Shown: positions 1 to 8,635 of the stretch, in pieces
How positions within the stretch are numbered: the first letter of the stretch is position 1
How the letters are laid out: each line of letters starts with the position of its first letter
NCBI RefSeq assembly: GCF_947301925.1
Contig: NZ_CAMYUE010000018.1
Location: 1-48,071, forward strand
Direction: 5' to 3'
Length of the DNA stretch: 48,071 nt
Source of the DNA: an uncultured Ruminococcus sp.
GTDB taxonomy: Bacteria; Bacillota; Clostridia; Oscillospirales; Ruminococcaceae
Program-made: the position numbers and the translations under genes
Notes under the pieces: model-generated
Databases searched by the model: none
The model's input: only the letters and a program-made list of their open reading frames with translations
Told to the model about the DNA's origin: nothing

Positions 1-161
1 GGAGCCTTATCGATCATATCGTAAGCCTCATACTGAGCCTGACCCTTCATAGCGAGAGTCTTTGTGATAGCAGCAGTAAGAGTTGTCTTACCGTGGTCAA
101 CGTGTCCGATTGTACCAATGTTTACATGGGGTTTGGTTCTTTCAAATTTAGCCTTAGCCAT
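1..161 (-). CDS. tuf: Elongation factor Tu, N-terminal part (cut by window edge)
   Basis: The reading frame begins [20 protein letters not shown] and continues with the GTPase P-loop [10 protein letters not shown], which is diagnostic for EF-Tu, the GTPase that delivers aminoacyl-tRNA to the ribosome. Only the first 53 codons lie in the window; the rest is beyond base 1. An AAGGAGG Shine-Dalgarno sequence (171-177) sits about nine bases before the start codon at 161. It is the last gene of the str cluster, separated from fusA by 169 bases that hold its own sigma-A promoter (208-236), so it can be expressed apart from fusA. The start is certain because the protein begins with the family's canonical N-terminus. 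Confidence 0.97.
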   Translation of the reverse strand, partial: MAKAKFERTKPHVNIGTIGHVDHGKTTLTAAITKTLAMKGQAQYEAYDMIDKA

Positions 162-207
162 TGGGAAATTCCTCCTTAAAAAAGATTCAGTAAAATCTGT
201 ATATATT

Positions 208-236
208 ATTATACCAGATATTTTTGGTAAATTCAA
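208..236 (-). promoter_or_regulatory. Sigma-A promoter for tuf
   Basis: On the minus strand TTGAAT (231-236) is followed after exactly 17 bases by a perfect TATAAT (208-213), about 45 bases before the tuf start codon. This gives tuf a private promoter inside the str cluster, as is common for EF-Tu. Confidence 0.8.
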
Positions 237-285
237 GTGTTTCGGTAAAAAAATTGCTGCCAAAACACATGATTTTGTAAATTAT

Positions 286-326
286 GCCCGTTTCACACAG
301 TTTTCCGCATAAAACGGGCGGAAAAT
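286..326 (-). promoter_or_regulatory. Overlapping alternative hairpins after fusA
   Basis: Just downstream of the fusA stop codon two inverted repeats share sequence: gcccgttt (286-293) with aaacgggc (312-319), and ttttccgc (301-308) with gcggaaaa (319-326). The two stems cannot form fully at the same time. Neither is followed by a strong U tract on the minus strand, so this may be a weak terminator, an attenuator or an RNA-processing site between fusA and tuf. The pairing is seen directly; the function is inferred. Confidence 0.45.
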
Positions 327-330
327 ACAA

Positions 331-2409
331 TTAGTTCTTAGCTCTGTTAGCCATGATCTTCTCAGCAATGCTCTTAGGAACTTCCTCATAGCTGTGGGGC
401 TCCATTGTGTACTGTCCACGACCCTGTGTATTTGAACGGAGGTCGCTTGTGTAGCCGAACATTTCTGAAAGCGGAACGAGAGCGTCTACCTGGATAGAGC
501 CGGATCTTGCTTCCTGACCCTGGATCTGTCCGCGGCGTGAGCTGAGGTCGCCGATAACTGTTCCGAGATACTCATCGGGAACGATAACTGCAACCTTCAT
601 AACAGGCTCCATGAGAACTGCGTTAGCCTGCTTGAGAGCTTCCTTGAACGCGATAGAACCTGCGATCTTGAATGCCATTTCAGAGGAGTCGACCTCATGA
701 TATGATCCGTCGTAAAGCTCTACCTTAACGTCAACTACCTCGTAGCCTGCAAGGATACCGGCCTTCATAGCGCCCTGGATACCTGCGTCAACAGCAGGGA
801 TATACTCCTTGGGGATAGAACCGCCGACAACAGCGTTGGTGAACTCATAGCCCTTACCTGACTCGTTAGGATTAACTCTGATCTTAACGTGACCGTACTG
901 ACCTGAACCACCGGACTGCTTCTTGTACTTGTAGTCGATATCTGCGCTGCCCTTGATAGTTTCCTTATATGCAACCTGAGGAGCGCCGACATTGGCCTCG
1001 ACCTTGAACTCACGGAGGAGACGGTCTACGATAATGTCAAGGTGGAGCTCACCCATACCTGCGATGATAGTCTGACCTGTTTCCTCGTCAGTCCATGTCT
1101 TGAAGGTAGGATCCTCTTCAGCAAGCTTTGCCAGAGCGATACCCATCTTCTCCTGACCAGCCTTTGTCTTGGGCTCGATAGCGAGCTGGATAACAGGCTC
1201 GGGGAATTCCATGGATTCGAGGATGATAGGATGCTTTTCATCACAGAGTGTATCACCTGTAGTGGTGTTCTTGAGACCAACAGCAGCAGCGATATCGCCT
1301 GAGTAAACTGTTGTCAGGTCCTTTCTGTGGTTAGCGTGCATCTGAACGATACGACCGAAACGCTCGCGGGTATCCTTTGTAGCGTTGAGGACTGTATCAC
1401 CCTGATTTACGACACCTGAATATACACGGAAGAACGCAAGCTTACCAACGAAGGGATCTGTTGCGATCTTGAATGCGAGAGCTGCAAAGGGCTCGCTGTC
1501 AGAAGAAGGTCTGTCCTCCTCTGCCTCTGTATCGGGGTTAACGCCCTTGATAGCAGGAACATCGAGAGGAGAAGGCATATAGTCGATGATAGCATCGAGA
1601 AGCTTCTGAACGCCCTTGTTCTTGTATGATGTACCGCAGGTAACAGGTACCATGTGGTTAGCTATAGTAGCCTTTCTGATGCAGGTCTTGATCTCTTCCT
1701 GTGAGAGCTCGCCCTCTTCAAAGTACTTCTCCATGAGAGCCTCGTCCTGCTCGGCAACGTGCTCTACCATCTCGTCGTGGTACTTCTGAGCAAGTTCCTT
1801 CATATCCTCGGGGATATCTTCAACCTTGATATCTGTACCGAGGTCGTTAGTGTAAATGTAAGCCTTCATCTCAACAAGGTCGATGATGCCTCTGAACTCG
1901 TCCTCAGCACCGATGGGGAGCTGGATCGGAACAGCATTACACTTGAGTCTGTCCTTCATCATGTCGATAACACGATAGAAGTCGGCACCCATGATATCCA
2001 TCTTATTTACATAAGCCATACGGGGTACCTTATAGTTATCAGCCTGTCTCCAAACGGTTTCAGACTGGGGCTCAACGCCGCCCTTTGCACAGAGAACTGT
2101 TACAGAGCCGTCGAGTACACGGAGTGAACGCTCAACCTCAACTGTAAAGTCAACGTGGCCGGGGGTATCGATGATGTTAAGTCTGTGGCCTGCCCAGTAG
2201 CAAGTAGTAGCAGCGGAAGTAATTGTGATACCTCTCTCCTGCTCCTGCTCCATCCAGTCCATAGTAGCGGAACCTTCGTGTGTTTCACCGATCTTGTGGT
2301 TAACACCTGTGTAGAAAAGGATACGCTCTGTGGTTGTGGTCTTACCTGCGTCAATGTGGGCCATGATGCCGATATTTCTTGTATTTTCAAGTGAACAATC
2401 TCTTGACAT
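331..2409 (-). CDS. fusA: Translation elongation factor G
   Basis: EF-G is the GTPase that drives ribosomal translocation and, with RRF, ribosome recycling. The 692-residue protein has the usual family length. The N-terminus carries the P-loop ([14 protein letters not shown]), the switch region [19 protein letters not shown] and the NKMD guanine-specificity motif. Domains II-V follow, including the domain IV signature region ([12 protein letters not shown]) and the C-terminal [11 protein letters not shown] segment. It lies 24 bases after rpsG in the order rpsL-rpsG-fusA-tuf and is probably co-transcribed with rpsL-rpsG. The start at 2409 follows an AAGGAG SD. Nothing is missing or unusual. 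Confidence 0.98.
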   Translation of the reverse strand: MSRDCSLENTRNIGIMAHIDAGKTTTTERILFYTGVNHKIGETHEGSATMDWMEQEQERGITITSAATTCYWAGHRLNIIDTPGHVDFTVEVERSLRVLDGSVTVLCAKGGVEPQSETVWRQADNYKVPRMAYVNKMDIMGADFYRVIDMMKDRLKCNAVPIQLPIGAEDEFRGIIDLVEMKAYIYTNDLGTDIKVEDIPEDMKELAQKYHDEMVEHVAEQDEALMEKYFEEGELSQEEIKTCIRKATIANHMVPVTCGTSYKNKGVQKLLDAIIDYMPSPLDVPAIKGVNPDTEAEEDRPSSDSEPFAALAFKIATDPFVGKLAFFRVYSGVVNQGDTVLNATKDTRERFGRIVQMHANHRKDLTTVYSGDIAAAVGLKNTTTGDTLCDEKHPIILESMEFPEPVIQLAIEPKTKAGQEKMGIALAKLAEEDPTFKTWTDEETGQTIIAGMGELHLDIIVDRLLREFKVEANVGAPQVAYKETIKGSADIDYKYKKQSGGSGQYGHVKIRVNPNESGKGYEFTNAVVGGSIPKEYIPAVDAGIQGAMKAGILAGYEVVDVKVELYDGSYHEVDSSEMAFKIAGSIAFKEALKQANAVLMEPVMKVAVIVPDEYLGTVIGDLSSRRGQIQGQEARSGSIQVDALVPLSEMFGYTSDLRSNTQGRGQYTMEPHSYEEVPKSIAEKIMANRAKN

Positions 2410-2433
2410 ACTTTACTCCTTTTACAATGACGC

Positions 2434-2904
2434 TTACCAGCGGTAGTGAGCAAATGCCTTGTTGGCCTCTGCCATCTTGTGTGTATCGTCGCGCTTCTTG
2501 CAGGCACCGCCTGTGCCGTTAAGAGCGTCGAGGATCTCACCTGCGAGTCTTTCCTTCATTGTCTTCTCGTTTCTCTCTCTGGAGTACTTAGTGATCCAGC
2601 GGAGTCCGAGAGTCTGACGTCTTTCGGGTCTTACCTCCATAGGTACCTGGTAAGTAGCACCGCCGAGACGGCGAGCCTTTACCTCGAGCTCAGGCATGAT
2701 ATTTTCCATAGCCTGCTCGAACACCTCAAGAGCGTCCTTGCCTGTCTTTTCAGCTACGATCTCAAATGCACCGTAAACTATTTTCTGCGCTACGCCCTTC
2801 TTGCCGTCCAACATGATATTGTTTATCAGACGTGTAACGAGCTTTGAATTGTATACAGGATCCTGTAATACATCACGCTTTGCGATTTTACCTCTTCTTG
2901 GCAT
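2434..2904 (-). CDS. rpsG: 30S ribosomal protein S7
   Basis: S7 binds the 3' major domain of 16S rRNA and organises the head of the small subunit. The 156-residue frame starts [13 protein letters not shown] and contains the family blocks [33 protein letters not shown] and a C-terminal [15 protein letters not shown], all typical of full-length S7. A very strong AAGGAGGG SD (2913-2920) precedes the start. The SD directly abuts one arm of an 11-bp inverted repeat (2921-2931 with 3029-3039), so ribosome access may be controlled by the structured intercistronic RNA. In E. coli S7 represses its own operon from the corresponding position; whether that holds here is inference. Confidence 0.98.
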   Translation of the reverse strand: MPRRGKIAKRDVLQDPVYNSKLVTRLINNIMLDGKKGVAQKIVYGAFEIVAEKTGKDALEVFEQAMENIMPELEVKARRLGGATYQVPMEVRPERRQTLGLRWITKYSRERNEKTMKERLAGEILDALNGTGGACKKRDDTHKMAEANKAFAHYRW

Positions 2905-2920
2905 TTTCGCTTCCCTCCTT

Positions 2921-3119
2921 CATATAGATTGATGAATTCATAGGTACTCAAACCTTGTCGGTTACTGCCTCATCGGCCTTGCTTCGCCGACAGGTGTGTC
3001 AGGAGCCAATGCAGAGGATCAATCGATACAATCTATATGATCTCCGCATTACCCTGCGGTAGTAGTTATCCTATTGATAATGAATGTACGGCTCTCATGC
3101 AGTCAGCCGCCGACTGTTG
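2921..3119 (-). promoter_or_regulatory. Structured rpsL-rpsG intercistronic leader
   Basis: The 227-base gap between rpsL and rpsG contains nested complementarity on the minus strand. The outer stem is a perfect 11-bp repeat, CATATAGATTG (2921-2931) with CAATCTATATG (3029-3039), ending directly next to the rpsG SD. Inside it an eight-pair stem with one bulge joins cctgtcgg to ccgacaagg. Upstream are smaller hairpins with arms ccgca/tgcgg (about 3045-3060) and cagtc/gactg (about 3103-3119). No open reading frame explains the conservation of pairing. A translational control element for S7 synthesis is the simplest interpretation; protein S7 is the likely ligand by analogy with E. coli. Confidence 0.6.
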
Positions 3120-3131
3120 TGAAGTATGCTC

Positions 3132-3548
3132 TTACTTCTGCTTGGGCTTCTTAGCGCCGTACTTGGAACGAGCCTGGTTACGGTTAGCAACGCCCTGAGC
3201 GTCGAGAGTACCTCTGATGATGTGGTAACGCACACCGGGGAGATCCTTTACACGTCCGCCTCTGATGAGAACAACGCTGTGCTCCTGAAGGTTGTGGCCG
3301 ATACCGGGAATGTAAGAAGTAACTTCGTAACCGTTTGTGAGCTTAACTCTTGCGATCTTTCTCATAGCTGAGTTAGGCTTCTTAGGTGTAGCAGTTCTTA
3401 CAGCTGTACAAACGCCTCTCTTCTGGGGTGAGCTCAGATCGATCTGAGTCTTCTTCTTGGCATTGTAGCCCTTCTGGAGAGCAGGAGCTGTAGACTTGGA
3501 CTCGAGATCCTTTCTTCCCTTACGAACGAGCTGGTTAAATGTAGGCAT
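3132..3548 (-). CDS. rpsL: 30S ribosomal protein S12
   Basis: S12 lies at the decoding centre of the small subunit and affects accuracy and streptomycin response. The 138-residue product starts [15 protein letters not shown] and contains [15 protein letters not shown], with the lysine that is usual in streptomycin-sensitive strains, and the second signature [17 protein letters not shown]. It is the first gene of the str cluster here; rpoB/rpoC do not precede it directly. A near-perfect sigma-A promoter lies about 75 bases upstream, and an AAGGAGG SD precedes the start. Confidence 0.98.
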   Translation of the reverse strand: MPTFNQLVRKGRKDLESKSTAPALQKGYNAKKKTQIDLSSPQKRGVCTAVRTATPKKPNSAMRKIARVKLTNGYEVTSYIPGIGHNLQEHSVVLIRGGRVKDLPGVRYHIIRGTLDAQGVANRNQARSKYGAKKPKQK

Positions 3549-3622
3549 ATTTTTCCTCCTTTACATAATAATATAGTGCGTGCTCTTACCCTCAAAAGGG
3601 CATAGAATCTGCGCACTGATAT

Positions 3623-3651
3623 ATTATACCCAAAAAAGGGCGGCTTGTCAA
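3623..3651 (-). promoter_or_regulatory. Consensus sigma-A promoter of the str operon
   Basis: TTGACA (3646-3651) and TATAAT (3623-3628), both perfect matches, are separated by exactly 17 bases on the minus strand. The -35 box overlaps the hairpin that terminates the upstream dockerin gene. This should be one of the strongest promoters in the window and drives rpsL-rpsG-fusA. Confidence 0.92.
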
Positions 3652-3679
3652 GGGTAATCCCTCAAAAGCCGCTCTTTTT
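3632..3679. terminator. Bidirectional terminator after the large dockerin gene
   Basis: The arms gcggctt (3640-3646) and aagccgc (3666-3672) enclose a second small stem (aggg/ccct). On the minus strand the hairpin runs into a U tract (complement of 3632-3637); on the plus strand tcttttt (3673-3679) follows. It separates the dockerin gene from the str operon and physically contains the rpsL -35 box. Confidence 0.75.
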
Positions 3680-3735
3680 ACTGATTTTTTGTTATTTTTC
3701 CCATTATTATCAAGGGTTTCGCCGTGGAGACTTAG

Positions 3736-6700
3736 CTATTTTTTCAGCCATTCCCTCATGTCGGTAATAGTACCGCCGCTTGCCGTGTAGGCATAGAAGG
3801 CGAGGACCTTTGACGCGTCAACGGAATTGATGTCGCCGTTTTCGTCCACATCTCCCGCGATATTCTGCTTTTCATTGAAGGCAGGCTCGCCGTTTGTGGC
3901 TATCCTTGCGTATTCCGCAAGTATCTGGCTGGCGTCTACGGAATTGACGTCGCCGTCCATATTCACATCGCCCAGTATTATGCCCTCATGGGGATCGGGC
4001 GGACCGGTTACGGGAGATGTTGTGGTGGTAGTGGTCTCCGTAGATGTGGTGGTCGTGGTTGTAGTTGTGGAAGCAGCTCTTACCCTTACGGTAAATCCGG
4101 CCTCCGCATATACCCATTCTCCAACGGCCTCGTTGTACGACCTGTATACCAGCTTAACGTTCTGCTCGCCGCTTACGGAGCTGTCATAGCCCTTTACCTC
4201 GTATCTCTCGGGGTGGGAAGCTGCCTCGTCGTAGCCGTGTACCAGCTCTCTGCCATTGCCGCCCACATGGAACACATTCACCGTCATGCCCGAAAGGGAT
4301 ATGGGCTCTCCCGCATTGTAATCCAGCTTGTCGGGAAGCCTTACCACGCTGATCTCCGCCGTATAATAGGGCGAAACGGTGGTAGTGGTGGTTGTTTCCG
4401 TGGTTGTTGTGGTGGTAGTCTCCGTGGTAGTGGTGGTAGTCTCCGTGGAGGTGGTGGTAGTCTCCGTGGAGGTGGTCGTAGTCTCCGTGGAGGTTGTCGT
4501 AGTCTCCGTGGTAGTGGTGGTAGTCTCCGTGGTGGTGGTCGTAGTCTCCGTGGAGGTGGTGGTCGTTGTGGTGGTTGTGGTCGTAGTAGTGGTGGTAGTC
4601 GTTGTGGTGGTCACAACAGGCTCTTCCACTTTTACACTGAAGCTGTCGGTAGCCGTCTCGCCGTTGGCGGTATAGCTGAGCCATACTGTGTATGTACCGT
4701 ATCTCCAGCTCTGATAGTTGTCCGAACGGCTTATCCTCATATCGGTCATGGGAACCGTCTCTGCGGTCTTGGTGCCGTCACTGTTTATGAGACCGATCTC
4801 CACAAAGCCTCCCGTGAACCTGTGATCCAGATTCTCAAACCTTCTGTAGCTCAGCTTGTCGGGGAGAGCAACTATGGTTATGTAGGGCTTTGCCGCCTCT
4901 GTAGTAATAACAGGGGGAGCTGTTGTGGTGGTGGTAGTCTCCGTGGTAGTTGTGGTTGTTGTCTCTGTGGTTGTGGTAGTTGTCTCTGTGGTTGTGGTGG
5001 TTGTCTCTGTGGTTGTGGTGGTTGTCTCTGTGGTAGTAGTCGTCGTGGTCGTCGTTGTAGTTGTTGTAGTTGTTGTAGTAGTCGTAACGGGAGCAACTAC
5101 CTCTACCTCGATCTGCGCATATGCCACCGAGCCCGATACAAGATAGCCGAAGGTTATGGGATACTTGCCGGGGGCGGTTTTGTCGAAGTCCATCCTGTTC
5201 ACATATACCGAGTCGCGCCAGTAGGATATATCCTCCATATCCAGCACATCGGGACGCACATCCCTGTAGGAACCGTCGCTGTAGTACTCCCTGTACCAGC
5301 GTATCACCGTTCCTCCCGAGAGATCAAGATCCTCCCCTACGGTATAGGTGGTCTTGTATGGCGGCCGTCCTATTTCCAGCCCGGCAAACACGCTGACTAC
5401 CGACGTAGTGGTAGTGGTGGTCGTAGTCGTTGTGGACGTGGTGGTGGTTGTGGTCTCGGTTGTCGTGGTGGTAGTTTCGGTGGTGGTCGTCGTGGTGGTT
5501 TCGGTGGTGGTCGTTGTCGTCGTCGTGGTGGTCGTCGTGGTCTCGGTGGTGGTCGTTGTGGTCTCGGTGGTTGTCGTAGTGGTTGTCGTAGTCGTGGTTG
5601 TCGTGGTGGTAGTAGTGGTCGTATCAGGCGGCCTTACCTCCACTTCAAGGTCAATGTACGATACCGAGCCTCCCGTGGTGTAGCCGAAGGTTATATTGTA
5701 CTTGCCGGGACGGGTATTGTCAAATGCAGACCTGTTGACGTAAACTCCGTCACGCCAGTAGGATATTTCGTCCATATCCAGCACCTGAAGATGTATATCC
5801 CTGTAGGAGCCGTCGTTCATGAACTCCCTGTAGGAACGCTTTATAGTGCCTCCCGAAAGGTCAAGCTCCTCCCCTACGGTATAGGTGGTCTTTGTAGGAA
5901 CGGCACCTATCTCCAGATAGGCCGAAACGCTAACTACAGTTGTAGTAGTGGTGGTGGTGACCGTCGTAGGCGGCGGAAGCACCTCCACCTCCAGCTCCGT
6001 ATAAGCTGTAGAGCCCGATTTTGAATAGCCGAAGGTTATCTTGTATCTGCCCGGGTGAGTATTGTCATAGCTGTCCTTGTTGGTATACACGCCGTCCTGC
6101 CAGAAGGACATATTGGTCATATCCAGCTCCTCCAGCTCCATGTCCAGATAGGCTCCGTTGCTGAGGTACTCCCTGTAGGAGCGCTTTATGGTGCCTCCCG
6201 AGAGATCAAGCTCCTCGCCGTAGCTGAATGTGGTCCTGTAGGGCATTCTTCCGATCTCCACATTTGCGGAAACGCTTACCACATACACCGTGGTAGTGGT
6301 AGTAGTGGTTGTGGAGGTCGTGGTAGTAGTTGTCGTCGTCGTTGTCGTCGTCGTTGTCGTCGTCGTTGTCGTTGTGGTGGTCGACGTTGTAGTGGTAGTT
6401 GTTGTGGTTGTTGTAGTGGTGGTTGTAGTAGTTGTTGTAGTAGTGGTCGACGTGGTGGTGGTAGTTGTGGTAGTCGGCCTTGTAGTGGTTGTGGTGGTTG
6501 TCGTTGTCGTAGTCGTTGTTATGGGCGCAGGCGGTGTGCCGCTCAGCTTCTCGAACCTGTAGCCCGACTGCTTTGCATAGGTCTCGGCCGTAGATCCGCT
6601 GTATCCGCGGATCGCGCCGTTGTAGCTGCCCTTGCTGCCCGATTCGCTGTTGCATATCGTCAGCGTACCGCCTACGATATTACAGCTGCTGTTCTGTATA

Positions 6701-7173
6701 GTCACCGAATTCAGTGAAGAACAGCCTCTCAATGCGTCTCTTCCGAGACTTGTCACACTTACGGGGAGCTCTATTGAGCCCAGAGCCGTACAGCGCATGA
6801 AAGCGCCTCTGCTTACAGCTGTGACGGTGCTCGGTATGCTTACCGATCTCAGGTTTGAGCACTCCGCAAAGGCACTGGGGCCTATATTGGTGATGCCCTC
6901 CTTAATGATAACGGTATTGATAGAGTTCCTGCTGCCATACCATGGTGTATCGGAGCTCATGGCCCATGAGGCCATATTTCCCGAGCCCGATATTGTAAGA
7001 GTGCCCCCGCTGAGCACCCATTGCGCCTTGCTTCCGCAGGTGCCGGATTCACCTACTTTACCTCCCTGCTCCGTTATCTGAGCAGTTGCGGCCTCCGATA
7101 GCATTACCGGATATGTAAAGCAGGTAAAAATCGCCATTATCGCCGCCATTACCGCGGCTATAAGTTTATTCAT
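3736..7173 (-). CDS. Secreted BspA-LRR / Ig-like / poly-Thr / dockerin protein
   Basis: A predicted secreted 1145-residue scaffold-type protein. The start at 7173 is chosen over 7206 because GGAG lies nine bases upstream and the frame then opens with a classic signal peptide (MNKLIAAVMAAIMAIFTCF). In order: signal peptide; a BspA-like leucine-rich block (about 40-205) with repeats such as ITNIGPSAFAECSNL; five Ig-like modules of about 90 residues resembling Big_3, each with a (E/D)LSGGT-type core in the first three; poly-threonine linkers of up to about 75 residues between them; and a C-terminal dockerin with two Ca-binding loops (GDVNMDGDVNSVDAS and GDVDENGDINSVDAS). No catalytic domain is visible. 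The dockerin should dock it to a cohesin, and the LRR and Ig modules suggest adhesion or glycan binding. It probably shares a transcript with the paralogue 83 bases upstream. Confidence 0.9.
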   Translation of the reverse strand: MNKLIAAVMAAIMAIFTCFTYPVMLSEAATAQITEQGGKVGESGTCGSKAQWVLSGGTLTISGSGNMASWAMSSDTPWYGSRNSINTVIIKEGITNIGPSAFAECSNLRSVSIPSTVTAVSRGAFMRCTALGSIELPVSVTSLGRDALRGCSSLNSVTIQNSSCNIVGGTLTICNSESGSKGSYNGAIRGYSGSTAETYAKQSGYRFEKLSGTPPAPITTTTTTTTTTTTTRPTTTTTTTTSTTTTTTTTTTTTTTTTTTTTTSTTTTTTTTTTTTTTTTTTTTTTSTTTTTTTTVYVVSVSANVEIGRMPYRTTFSYGEELDLSGGTIKRSYREYLSNGAYLDMELEELDMTNMSFWQDGVYTNKDSYDNTHPGRYKITFGYSKSGSTAYTELEVEVLPPPTTVTTTTTTTVVSVSAYLEIGAVPTKTTYTVGEELDLSGGTIKRSYREFMNDGSYRDIHLQVLDMDEISYWRDGVYVNRSAFDNTRPGKYNITFGYTTGGSVSYIDLEVEVRPPDTTTTTTTTTTTTTTTTTTTETTTTTTETTTTTTTTTTTTTETTTTTTTETTTTTTETTTTTTSTTTTTTTTTTSVVSVFAGLEIGRPPYKTTYTVGEDLDLSGGTVIRWYREYYSDGSYRDVRPDVLDMEDISYWRDSVYVNRMDFDKTAPGKYPITFGYLVSGSVAYAQIEVEVVAPVTTTTTTTTTTTTTTTTTTTETTTTTTETTTTTTETTTTTTETTTTTTTETTTTTTAPPVITTEAAKPYITIVALPDKLSYRRFENLDHRFTGGFVEIGLINSDGTKTAETVPMTDMRISRSDNYQSWRYGTYTVWLSYTANGETATDSFSVKVEEPVVTTTTTTTTTTTTTTTTTTTSTETTTTTTETTTTTTETTTTSTETTTTSTETTTTSTETTTTTTETTTTTTTETTTTTTVSPYYTAEISVVRLPDKLDYNAGEPISLSGMTVNVFHVGGNGRELVHGYDEAASHPERYEVKGYDSSVSGEQNVKLVYRSYNEAVGEWVYAEAGFTVRVRAASTTTTTTTTSTETTTTTTSPVTGPPDPHEGIILGDVNMDGDVNSVDASQILAEYARIATNGEPAFNEKQNIAGDVDENGDINSVDASKVLAFYAYTASGGTITDMREWLKK
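4378..6526 (-). repeat. Threonine-linker repeat tracts in the dockerin gene
   Basis: Four long tracts (about 4378-4617, 4918-5097, 5395-5630 and 6285-6526) encode nearly pure threonine with spaced Glu or Ser. All four Thr codons are mixed, giving a degenerate NGT-type repeat on the plus strand and not a perfect microsatellite. The tracts are strong candidates for recombination, length variation and assembly error. Confidence 0.85.
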
Positions 7174-7256
7174 GCATATTTTCTCCGTTCCGAGGAGCCT
7201 CCGCATCAGGCGGGGCGCCTTTATTTTCCCCTATGCATTCCCCTGATACCGATATA

Positions 7257-8561
7257 TTATAATAACCTGCTGATGAATTCCGATAATGTCATTAAAGCTC
7301 CTTCGGTAGAGCCTGTATATGCGTAATATGCAAGTATCTTGGAGGCGTCTACCGCGTCAACGCTTCCGTTTTTGTCCACATCTGCGGCAAGAGCCTGAGA
7401 GGTGCTGAATGTTTTTTCACCCGAAGTCGATGTACGGGCATACTCTGCAAGCACTCTGCTGGCGTCCACAGCGTCTATCGTATTGTTATCGTTTACGTCT
7501 CCGCAAAGGAAAACAGTGAGTTGACAGGTATTAAAACTTTCCGGAGAAGTATAGAAAGTAACATCAACCTTACCCGGCGCTATACATTTTATCAGACTTT
7601 TGTTTTCGATAACAGCAATAGAAGTGTCTGAGACTTCAAAATGATCAAGCGGCCAGCCATCTGTATAATATTCAGCATAATTGCCAACCTCTACGGTACT
7701 ATCGCGGAAGAAGAAACTGGTTTGGATACCCCGGGTGGTAGTAGTAACGACAGGTGCAGTAGTTGTGGTCGTAGTAGTTGTGGTCGTAGTAGTTGAGGTC
7801 GATGAAGTAGTTGTTGAAGTCGATGTAGTGGTAGTAGAGGTAGACGAGGTAGTTGTAGAGGTAGTTGTCGATGTTGTAGTTGTTGTGGTAGGTGTAGTGG
7901 TGGTAGTGGTAGGCGTAACAGGCTCGCTGCCCGCAACAGCAAAGTTTACACTGTACTTATTGGCGTATTTCTCGGCGGTAGAACCGCTGTAGCCAAGGAT
8001 AGTGCCGCTGTATGAGCCCTGCCCTGCGTTCTCGCTGTTGCATATGGTGAGATTTCCTCCCACTATTGTACATTCCGGATTATAGATAGTCACCGATCTG
8101 AGGGAGCCGCACTCCCTGAGAGCGTCTCTGCCCAGTGAAGCAACGCCTGAGGGCAGGACTATGGACGAAAGAGAGCTGCAGCGCATGAACGCGCCTCTCT
8201 TTATGCTTGTAACCGTACCCGGTATGCTGACAGAGCTGAGATTCTTGCACTCGGCGAAAGCGCCGGGGCCCACATTGGTTATGCCCTCTGCGATAACTAC
8301 CGATCTGATAGAGTCCCTGTACGGATACCAAGGAGTATCGGTGTTCATGGCCCATGCAGCCATATCACCCGAACCTGTAATGGTTAGTGTACCGCCGCTG
8401 AGTTCCCATTTTGCATTTGTGCCGCAGACGCCCGATTCTCCCACTCTGTTTTCAGACAGGATCGTCTGCGGAAGATCTGTGCTCACCGCCCATGCAGGTG
8501 CTGCCGCCGCTGCGGTAACGCACAGTGCTGCCGACAGGGCAGCCGCCATTAGCCTTTTCAT
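7257..8561 (-). CDS. Secreted BspA-LRR / Ig-like / dockerin protein (paralogue)
   Basis: A 434-residue secreted protein that is a shorter paralogue of the downstream dockerin gene. The start at 8561 follows GGGAGGA and yields a signal peptide (MKRLMAAALSAALCVTAAAAAPAWA region). Its N-terminal LRR block shares long stretches with the neighbour, for example SGGTLTI, DTPWY, GAFAEC, RGAFMRC and LTICNSE. A Thr/Ser linker (DNA 7735-7920) leads to one Big_2-like Ig module (VSDTSIAVIENKSLIKCIAPGKV-like core, shortened here) and a C-terminal dockerin with two loops (GDVNDNNTIDAVDAS, ADVDKNGSVDAVDAS). No enzyme domain is seen. Likely function: a cohesin-anchored surface or adhesion module; the ligand is unknown. 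Confidence 0.9.
   Translation of the reverse strand: MKRLMAAALSAALCVTAAAAAPAWAVSTDLPQTILSENRVGESGVCGTNAKWELSGGTLTITGSGDMAAWAMNTDTPWYPYRDSIRSVVIAEGITNVGPGAFAECKNLSSVSIPGTVTSIKRGAFMRCSSLSSIVLPSGVASLGRDALRECGSLRSVTIYNPECTIVGGNLTICNSENAGQGSYSGTILGYSGSTAEKYANKYSVNFAVAGSEPVTPTTTTTTPTTTTTTSTTTSTTTSSTSTTTTSTSTTTSSTSTTTTTTTTTTTTAPVVTTTTRGIQTSFFFRDSTVEVGNYAEYYTDGWPLDHFEVSDTSIAVIENKSLIKCIAPGKVDVTFYTSPESFNTCQLTVFLCGDVNDNNTIDAVDASRVLAEYARTSTSGEKTFSTSQALAADVDKNGSVDAVDASKILAYYAYTGSTEGALMTLSEFISRLL
7735..7920 (-). repeat. Thr/Ser linker repeat in second dockerin gene
   Basis: This tract encodes about 60 residues of threonine with interspersed serine. It is shorter and less pure than the linkers of the neighbouring paralogue, and uses mixed Thr codons. 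Confidence 0.8.
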
Positions 8562-8595
8562 GTTTTTTATTCCTCCCATTTTAATTTTTATTTCA

Positions 8596-8627
8596 GTCCC
8601 GTACAGCACCCCACGCATATACGGGAC
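8596..8627. promoter_or_regulatory. Hairpin between trkH and dockerin gene
   Basis: A perfect 8-bp inverted repeat, gtcccgta (8596-8603) with tacgggac (8620-8627), lies in the 74-base gap after trkH. It lacks a U tract on either strand, so it is more likely an RNA-stability or processing element than a terminator. The function is not established. Confidence 0.4.
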
Positions 8628-8635
8628 CCAAAAGC

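Noticed and set aside
4378..5097. Repeat arrays that could look like CRISPR
   Set aside because: The repeats are imperfect, have no spacers of constant length, are inside a coding frame and have no cas genes nearby.
3988..6024. 678-codon plus-strand frame opposite the large dockerin gene
   Set aside because: It is Gly/Arg/Ser/Cys low-complexity sequence produced by reading the Thr tracts in antisense. There is no SD, and the minus-strand frame has a signal peptide, domains and dockerin.
6290..6562. Poly-valine plus-strand frames over the Thr linkers
   Set aside because: Antisense reading of Thr codons gives Val in one frame; no biological frame evidence exists.
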